Origin: Lachnospiraceae bacterium AC2029 | Lineage (GTDB): Bacteria; Bacillota; Clostridia; Lachnospirales; Lachnospiraceae | NCBI GenBank assembly: GCA_000703065.1 | Contig: JNLK01000001.1 | Coordinates: 2,068,001 to 2,132,000, forward strand | Reading direction: 5' to 3' | DNA: 64,000 bases | Shown here: positions 58,312 to 64,000 of the stretch, one piece after another | Layout of the letters: the number at the start of each line of letters is the position of its first letter | Numbering within the stretch: the first letter of the stretch is position 1 | Program-made: the position numbers and the translations under genes | Notes under the pieces: generated by a model | Told to the model about the DNA's origin: nothing | The model's database searches: none | The model's input: the letters and a program-made list of their open reading frames with translations, nothing else

Positions 58312-60588
58312 ATGTACTTTGCCTGGTTTGTTCAGCTTCATCTGCTTCAGCATATCCTCTGTCTGACGACGCTGGTTTGTCTGAAGCGTTTTTCGTTCTT
58401 CGTCACGGAGAGTGGTCTGATCCTTTACCAGCTTATGAAGGTCCTTTGTTACCTCCTTCATCTTCTTCATCCGGGTGACATCAGCGGCTTCCCCGCCGTT
58501 ATTCCGCACCTTCTCCGCCGCCTGATTATAATACGTCTCGGCGGCCACCTTGATTTTGGCAGCAGCGGCAGTCATGTCCGCAAGATCTGCGCGGGATACA
58601 TATCGGTTTGCCACCATTTCCACATCCTTCGCCCCTTTTTTCTTCTCATAGCTCTGACGGGCTTTGAGGATCCGGTTGTAGATCTTCTCGGCTTTCTCCC
58701 GGTATTGGGTCACGGCTTCCTGAAGCTTCCGATAGTCTTCTGTGGCGTATTTCTGCTTGCCTACCGCTTTCCTGAGTTCCTCCTCATAGTGCTTTGCATC
58801 CCTTGCTGCCTGTGAGATCCCGGTGAACTCCGCTCTGTTTGCTGTTCCGATGGTGGTCATGTTCTTCGGATCAAGGGGTTCCTTAAACTGAGAACGAATC
58901 CGTGAATAGTCATTCCATACCTTCTGGAACAGATTTTCGCTCTTTGCTTTGCACAATGTGTCCGTGTTTACCTCGCCCCACTGGTCTCCGGATAATTCAC
59001 GGATGTAGGGGAACTGGATATCATTTGAATCCTTCGGGAGCATCCTGCGGCTTGTCAGGATCGTCTGCTGCAGATACTCGAGGCGCTCTATCGCAGAGGT
59101 GATGGCATTGCTTTCCAGCTGGTCCTTCAATGCGAATTCGAGATGCTCCGGTTTCAATTGCAGGATACGATCTGCCATCTCTTTACTGAGCACCCCCATG
59201 TTCTTCGGGATGACCATTTCCTTGATATTCTGATCAAAGGTCTTGGGATTTTGGCCAAATGAAAGATCATTGTCAATTCCCTGTACACTGATAAAACAGC
59301 CATCATCATCGAGCTGATAAAACAGATTACCGGGATGGCGGTCTCCGTTTCCGCAGATAAAATCCAGCGCCTGCAACTCGGAGAGCCTTCTGAAGAATAC
59401 ACCGCCGGCACCGGTCATAGCGCCTTCGCGGCCGTTGCCGGAGATGGCGTGTCTTGCATCCTGTCCGGGGCGATTCGGGTCAAAGCCCTTTGCCTCTTCC
59501 ATGAAGGTTCCTTCGATCATGGTTCCGTCACTCTTACGGATCGTCATGGGACGTGCGTGGGCAACAAGATCGGATACGCCGAGGAGTCCGGCGACAGTGC
59601 ACATGGCGGAATTTCGTGAGTCCTTTCTTGAACCGTTCGGAACTCCGACTTCGGAGGCAATCATAAAGGAGTCCTTGATCCGGCTGATCTTCTGCACCAT
59701 AAGGTTCAATGCCTGAGAGCCACATTTTGCGGTGATATCCCGCTCGGGGACGCCATAGATTGTCGCCATTTCGGCAACCAGTTTATTCTTCGTGGTATCG
59801 TAGTATCTTGGCGCGCCCAGATTCTTAAATAAACGATTCCAGGTCCTATACTTGGTTCTGTCCGTAGGATGCTTACCATCAATATGTTCCGGGTCACTGT
59901 AATGCGTCATGTATTGATTCACGAAGTTCAGGATCATATTGGCACCTTCCGGTGTGGAAGCCTTTTTTGATACCTGCTTCTCCATCTTACTCAGCTTTGC
60001 GATACAATCGTAGTTATCCTTCTCGGTAAAGTACCCCCGGATCATCTTTCCGTCCGGGCCTTCCATCTGAAGCATATAACGATAATTCATGATACCGCCG
60101 ACCTTCTGGATGGTTTTATGTGCCGGATACTCATAGACGGTTGTTCTTGCATCCTCCAGGACGGAGAGGAAGGTCTTCTCACTTGCGGGATCATAGTTCT
60201 GTAATGCACGATAATCCTTGGAGATCAGACTTTCCAGTTGAAGACAGATTTTCTTTGTGCCCTGATGCCTGCCTTGCTCCTGCTTCAGAAACTGCCGAAG
60301 CCTTTTCCCTGTTTCCATATACATTTCCATCAGGGTGGCTTTTCTTTCGCGGTCCAGGATGGGCCAGCCGTCTGCGGTTGGCGTGGTCAGCACCCGGATT
60401 TCCTGATTCAGGTCCTTCAGTGACTGAAGAAAACCGGGATAAATCGCAGAATCGGGTTCCAGCTTAGACAGCTCCTCCAGAAACCTGTTCCTGTCCTTGT
60501 ATTCATCGGGCAGCTGATTCTCAGGAGCCTGAGCGGGCTTTACTTCACCGGTGTAGATCTCAAATTCTTCCTCATTGTATTCCTTCAT
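58300..60588 (-). CDS. PI3/4-kinase-fold kinase with C-terminal coiled coil
   Basis: A 762-residue protein, ATG 60588 after GGAGGAGAAG. The central domain has the catalytic loop ALDFICGNGDRHPGNLFYQ (near residue 416) and the metal-binding segment GIDNDLSFG (near 436), the pattern of PI3/4-kinases and actin-fragmin/HipA-type atypical kinases. SFMIASEVGVPNGSRKDSRN (near 305) may be the nucleotide-binding side. Residues 1-290 have no known motif; residues about 580-762 are Lys/Glu-rich helices likely to form a coiled coil. There is no signal peptide. It is divergent from a secreted protein gene 248 bases away. The substrate (protein, lipid or other) is unknown. Confidence 0.7.
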   Translation of the reverse strand: MKEYNEEEFEIYTGEVKPAQAPENQLPDEYKDRNRFLEELSKLEPDSAIYPGFLQSLKDLNQEIRVLTTPTADGWPILDRERKATLMEMYMETGKRLRQFLKQEQGRHQGTKKICLQLESLISKDYRALQNYDPASEKTFLSVLEDARTTVYEYPAHKTIQKVGGIMNYRYMLQMEGPDGKMIRGYFTEKDNYDCIAKLSKMEKQVSKKASTPEGANMILNFVNQYMTHYSDPEHIDGKHPTDRTKYRTWNRLFKNLGAPRYYDTTKNKLVAEMATIYGVPERDITAKCGSQALNLMVQKISRIKDSFMIASEVGVPNGSRKDSRNSAMCTVAGLLGVSDLVAHARPMTIRKSDGTMIEGTFMEEAKGFDPNRPGQDARHAISGNGREGAMTGAGGVFFRRLSELQALDFICGNGDRHPGNLFYQLDDDGCFISVQGIDNDLSFGQNPKTFDQNIKEMVIPKNMGVLSKEMADRILQLKPEHLEFALKDQLESNAITSAIERLEYLQQTILTSRRMLPKDSNDIQFPYIRELSGDQWGEVNTDTLCKAKSENLFQKVWNDYSRIRSQFKEPLDPKNMTTIGTANRAEFTGISQAARDAKHYEEELRKAVGKQKYATEDYRKLQEAVTQYREKAEKIYNRILKARQSYEKKKGAKDVEMVANRYVSRADLADMTAAAAKIKVAAETYYNQAAEKVRNNGGEAADVTRMKKMKEVTKDLHKLVKDQTTLRDEERKTLQTNQRRQTEDMLKQMKLNKPGKVHAPR

Positions 60589-60836
60589 ACACTTCTCCTC
60601 CTCTCAACGCAGAGTGGGGCGGTCATCTACCGCATCGGCATATTCATGCCGTATCTATCCTTATTATAAATCCCAAAAGGTAACAAAAGAGCAACAAGAG
60701 TTTAATTTTTTTTTTAAAGATTTCGATCTTTGCAAAGAAGTTGCAAAGGTAGGGTTGTTATAGTGGTATCAGAAACAGGGAAACAACCCGAAAAAATGTT
60801 CAACCACATGAAGAGATAGATAAGGAGGTAAGGATT

Positions 60837-62549
60837 ATGAAGAAGATGAATAATACAAAGGTTACAAAGAAGGCAAGAATCGGTATCGCAGCCCTGGCAG
60901 CGATCATGACATTAAGCTTCGCAGCTCCTCTCACCGCAAATGCAGCAACCCTGAAGGACCATGAAACCGCTGTGGCAGCAAGTGCCGGAGATAATACGGG
61001 CGATACGAAGAATGATAACGATTTCGGCATCGACACAACGGATGTTACCAAGTGGACCATCTCCATCATCAAGGATGATGATAAGATGAAGACTCTCCTC
61101 CAGATGTCGGAGAAGGCCGTACAGGGTATCGTAAAAAAGTTCCCCGAGGTGGGATATATCGCAGGTCCGATGATGGAAATGATCCATCTTCTTTACAACA
61201 GTGAGAATCCGGAAACCACCCTCGGAACCATCTCCAAGCAGCTGGAAGGGATCCAGGGACAGATCGAGGATGCCAAGGCAGCCATCATCGAGGCAATGGG
61301 AACCATGTCCGATATGGAGAAGTTCATCGATCAGTACAATCTGTTCAACGCAAAGTATAAGGAAGTATCCAAGCAGGTATCTCACATCTCCGGATTTGAT
61401 ATGAGCCAGGAAACCAAGAACGCCCTTCTGGCAGAGAAGGTAGGGGATGTAAAAGACTGGTACAGCCAGGACAATCTGGTCTTCAACCACATCGCTCTCG
61501 GAAGCTTCCTCTCCGGCGAAACCAAACTGGTATCCGGTCAGAAGGACATATACGCAGCCATCATGGATCACTACTCCAAGATTGTACTCTTCGGGAAGGA
61601 AGCCATGGACAAGACAGAGGAGCTCACCGCAGACGCGCTGGCGGTTTATCTGGAAAGCTCCAGCCAGCTGATCAACTGCATCATCGCTAAGAGAAATGTA
61701 CTGCTGGCTGAAGGCACCGAGCGTTCTCTCTGTGACGCAGACTACTGCAAGAACAAGATCAGTGAAATGCTGAACCAGATCATCAAGGTAAATGAAACCC
61801 TTGACGCATATAAAAAGAACAACGATCCTCTCACCTTCTACGACCGCACCGGAAACGGACAGAAGAACATCATCCTGGCGGAATCCGTAGAGAAGGCAGA
61901 CTTCAATAAGAAGAAGACCATGAATGACCTGGTGGGATCCAAGGCCCTCTCCGATAAGCAGCTGAAAGCTATCGTAGACTACGTAAAGACGAACTACCCC
62001 GGAAAGACCCTTCAGGAATACCTGACCTACGTCGGCTTCACCTTCTCCGACAAGACCTACGAAACCTACCTTGCGGAATATGAAAAAGAACGTGCAGATG
62101 CAGAAAAGGCTCTGAAGGAAGCAGAAGAGATCCTGGCCCGCAAGGCAAATGAAACCCCGGAGCAGCCGGTGGTCTCCTTCCCCGAGATCCCGGGCGTGAC
62201 CTTCTTTGATCCGATCCAGCCAAGTGTCTGGACAGACTGGGAAAAGGTAAATGCAGAGAATACAGTAAAAGAGATGACCGAATTCCTGAAGAAGGATGCG
62301 ATGACAAAAGAAGAATATCAGAAGAACTGCAAGGTATCCGACGGAGCATTCTTCCTGACCAGCCGCGGACGTAAGAACAGCACGAGCATGAGCAGCGGCA
62401 CCGCAGCAGACTACTACTACAAGGGAGTTGGACTTCAGGACAACTCCTGCAAGGAGAAAGAAAACCACTACCTCTACATCTCTGAGGGCTTCAGCACAAC
62501 CAAGAGAAATGAAGCAAAAGCAGATCTGTACTTCCTGGTAGCAAGATAA
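60837..62549 (+). CDS. Secreted helical protein, unknown
   Basis: A 570-residue protein, ATG 60837 after AAGGAGGTAAGG. A signal peptide (residues 1-36, ends TANAATLKD) is followed by a mostly helical, acidic/Lys-rich body without cell-wall-binding repeats. Helical stretches such as ISKQLEGIQGQIEDAKAAII and EYEKERADAEKALKEAEEIL suggest bundles resembling alpha-helical pore-forming toxins or phage-tail-associated proteins, but I cannot assign a family. It is divergent from the kinase-like gene. Confidence 0.7.
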   Translation: MKKMNNTKVTKKARIGIAALAAIMTLSFAAPLTANAATLKDHETAVAASAGDNTGDTKNDNDFGIDTTDVTKWTISIIKDDDKMKTLLQMSEKAVQGIVKKFPEVGYIAGPMMEMIHLLYNSENPETTLGTISKQLEGIQGQIEDAKAAIIEAMGTMSDMEKFIDQYNLFNAKYKEVSKQVSHISGFDMSQETKNALLAEKVGDVKDWYSQDNLVFNHIALGSFLSGETKLVSGQKDIYAAIMDHYSKIVLFGKEAMDKTEELTADALAVYLESSSQLINCIIAKRNVLLAEGTERSLCDADYCKNKISEMLNQIIKVNETLDAYKKNNDPLTFYDRTGNGQKNIILAESVEKADFNKKKTMNDLVGSKALSDKQLKAIVDYVKTNYPGKTLQEYLTYVGFTFSDKTYETYLAEYEKERADAEKALKEAEEILARKANETPEQPVVSFPEIPGVTFFDPIQPSVWTDWEKVNAENTVKEMTEFLKKDAMTKEEYQKNCKVSDGAFFLTSRGRKNSTSMSSGTAADYYYKGVGLQDNSCKEKENHYLYISEGFSTTKRNEAKADLYFLVAR

Positions 62550-62660
62550 TCATATAGAGAAAGGAAATAAGGAAAACAAAAAAACCGTAGAACCCCGTAG
62601 AACGTAAGAGATCTACAGGAGAATCAATGTCACAAGGAGAAAGGATAGGTTAAGGAGAAA

Positions 62661-62694
62661 AGACTCCGGGTCCGTAGCAACGGGCCCGGAGCCT
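62661..62694 (+). terminator. Hairpin after secreted protein
   Basis: GACTCCGGGTCCGT pairs with ACGGGCCCGGAGCC around AGCA; the following T-run is weak (TTCATC). Confidence 0.5.
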
Positions 62695-62700
62695 TCATCG

Positions 62701-62817
62701 ATGCTGTACGATATAATGAACTTCCGTCTGCCGCAGCTGTCAATCCAGCCATTGGTGGAAAATGCGGTGAAGCATGGCGTGGGAATGAAAAAGAAGGGCG
62801 GAACCGTGACCATATGA
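62701..62817 (+). pseudogene. LytS-type histidine kinase fragment
   Basis: 38 codons reading FRLPQLSIQPLVENAVKHGV.., the ATP-binding N-box of LytS-type kinases, alone. Interestingly it points toward the intact kinase on the opposite strand. Confidence 0.65.
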
Positions 62818-62841
62818 ACGATAAGAAATTGATGATCCCTT

Positions 62842-63999
62842 TTAGTCGGAAAGCAGCTGCGAAGACGGGATCAGGATCTTCACCACGGTTCCTCCGCCCT
62901 CTCCGGACCGGATGGACAGACTTCCCCCACACATAATCTCCAGACGCTGCCGGATATTTGAAAGGGCAGTATGGGGACTGCTCTCGTCGGAGGGATCAAA
63001 GCCGGGGCCATTATCCTCCACGGAGATCTCGATACCGGAATCCGTATATCTGGTCCGGACGCAGATATGAAGCACGCCGGAAGACTGGTTCATGCCATGC
63101 TTGATTGCATTTTCCACCAGAGGCTGCAGCGTGAGAGGCGGCAGTCGGAAGGCCTTAAAATCCGTATCCTGCTCGATCTGCAGTTTGTCCATATACAGCG
63201 CCTTCTCCACCGCCAGGTAGGCCTGGGTATGCCTAAGCTCCTCGCTGAAGGACACCAGGTTTGTCTCAGAGATTGCGGTAAAATTCCCCTGCAGATATTC
63301 GGTGAAATCATTCACCACAGTTGCTGCCTTCTCAGGATCCTCGCGGCAAAGCAGATAGATGGAAGCAAGGGTGTTGTAGATGAAATGCGGACGGATCTGG
63401 TTCATCATGGATTTCATCCGGGCGTCACGCAGCTCCTCTTCCTTTTTTCGCATCGTCCTTTCCCTGAGAACCGCAAGACGGATAAAGCCGTATCCACGGA
63501 TGATCAGGTTCAGGATCATCCAGATCAGGAATATGCATGCACTGTGCATGGAACCGGTCCAAAGATAGATCAGTAGGTCCGCCGCCATGGTAAGAAAGCA
63601 GGGAAGTGGCCACAGCCATTCCGACAGGCCGGACTTCTTCTTCAGCAAGGTGATGAGATGCATAGTAGCAGTACCCACCCCGAACCAGATCACGGCATCA
63701 TGCAGCTCAAGAGCGTTGAAGAACTGCAGGATCACCAGAAGGAAGGTTGCTCCTGCGGAAATGCAGGTACAGATGATGTCGATCTTCCCCGGTTTCTCTT
63801 CTCCCGTGAAACACATCATGTGGAGGGAGATGACCAGCATCAGCAGATAGCAGACGGTTCCGCCGTACCAGATCTCCTTGTGGATTCCGAAAGAATCAAG
63901 AAGCAGGAGAACCGACGAAAGCCCGCTGAGCTTCCACAGACCGCCCAAAACGGTAATCGTTCCTATACAGAACACCATATGCTTTTCGCGGGATGACAC
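62842..63999 (-). CDS. LytS/YesM-type sensor histidine kinase, cut by window edge
   Basis: At least 385 residues. Six or seven membrane segments (to about 180), then the phospho-His site MMNQIRPHFIYNTLASIYLL, N-box LQPLVENAIKHGMNQSSG, and G-box VEDNGPGFDP. The first codon visible is GTG 63999 at the very edge, so the true start may lie outside. The partner regulator is probably outside too. Confidence 0.85.
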   Translation of the reverse strand: MSSREKHMVFCIGTITVLGGLWKLSGLSSVLLLLDSFGIHKEIWYGGTVCYLLMLVISLHMMCFTGEEKPGKIDIICTCISAGATFLLVILQFFNALELHDAVIWFGVGTATMHLITLLKKKSGLSEWLWPLPCFLTMAADLLIYLWTGSMHSACIFLIWMILNLIIRGYGFIRLAVLRERTMRKKEEELRDARMKSMMNQIRPHFIYNTLASIYLLCREDPEKAATVVNDFTEYLQGNFTAISETNLVSFSEELRHTQAYLAVEKALYMDKLQIEQDTDFKAFRLPPLTLQPLVENAIKHGMNQSSGVLHICVRTRYTDSGIEISVEDNGPGFDPSDESSPHTALSNIRQRLEIMCGGSLSIRSGEGGGTVVKILIPSSQLLSD

Positions 64000-64000
64000 C

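Noticed and set aside
60912-62468. Minus-strand 518-codon open frame
   Set aside because: Antisense to the secreted protein with signal peptide and strong ribosome site; no domain or start signal supports it.
1-64000. Intact prophage
   Set aside because: Only a broken integrase and scattered small genes are present; no capsid, terminase, portal or tail gene was recognised.

Overview
The window looks like chromosome from a Gram-positive, anaerobic Clostridia, most likely a member of the Lachnospiraceae. Supporting signs are YYF/GW-type cell-wall-binding repeats on secreted proteins, strong GGAGG ribosome sites, TG-extended TATAAT promoters, LytS-type sensor kinases, NHLM-type exporters and a long accessory tRNA array. 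The assignment to family is inference; no rRNA or other marker gene is present.

Layout. 1-6.2 kb: an AMP-forming acyl ligase, a RelA/SpoT-domain protein and a KaiC-like/PEP-synthase-like fusion; the first two genes each follow the same promoter plus terminator-hairpin leader. 6.2-12.1 kb (minus): an operon of two C39/NHLM-like ABC exporters and a reverse transcriptase, followed by a compact, apparently independently transcribed structured RNA. 12.1-15.4 kb: a possible leader-peptide attenuator and a CHAP/ricin/cell-wall-binding secreted protein. 15.6-20.9 kb: housekeeping and metabolic genes (AlkD-like repair, acyltransferase, radical SAM, VOC, glycerate kinase). 21.0-21.8 kb: a Phd/PIN toxin-antitoxin pair. 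21.9-23.6 kb: an IS200/IS605 element with a broken tnpA and intact tnpB.

24.2-28.2 kb (minus) is an accessory tRNA array with Arg, Gly, Asp, Met(CAU), Phe, Gln, Gln, Lys, Leu, Glu, Glu, His and a decayed Ser. It also encodes an RtcB RNA ligase, an XRE regulator and tiny ORFs. The Met(CAU) gene is split in its D-loop by an 86-base structured insertion; the two flanks still rebuild a full cloverleaf. Several other tRNAs carry mismatched or replaced acceptor strands. An RNA ligase inside an array with a split tRNA makes this the strongest candidate for an undescribed system, though insertional decay is a real alternative.

28.4-39.2 kb: membrane and lipoprotein genes, an IS6-like element with a perfect 8-bp target duplication, remnants of a nitrilase, a hybrid kinase and an S66 peptidase, a LytS-type kinase with a winged-helix response regulator, a long-helix cell-wall protein, and a sensor module that lacks its GGDEF domain. 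39.2-53.4 kb: a biosynthetic cluster with a MacB-like ATPase, a coiled-coil permease and a 3226-residue three-module NRPS with a half condensation domain at its start and a terminal condensation-like domain. 53.4-64 kb: a cluster of short palindromes, an integrase broken by two stops, a GNAT fusion, a PI3/4-kinase-like protein kinase candidate divergent from a secreted protein, and a LytS-type kinase cut by the window edge.
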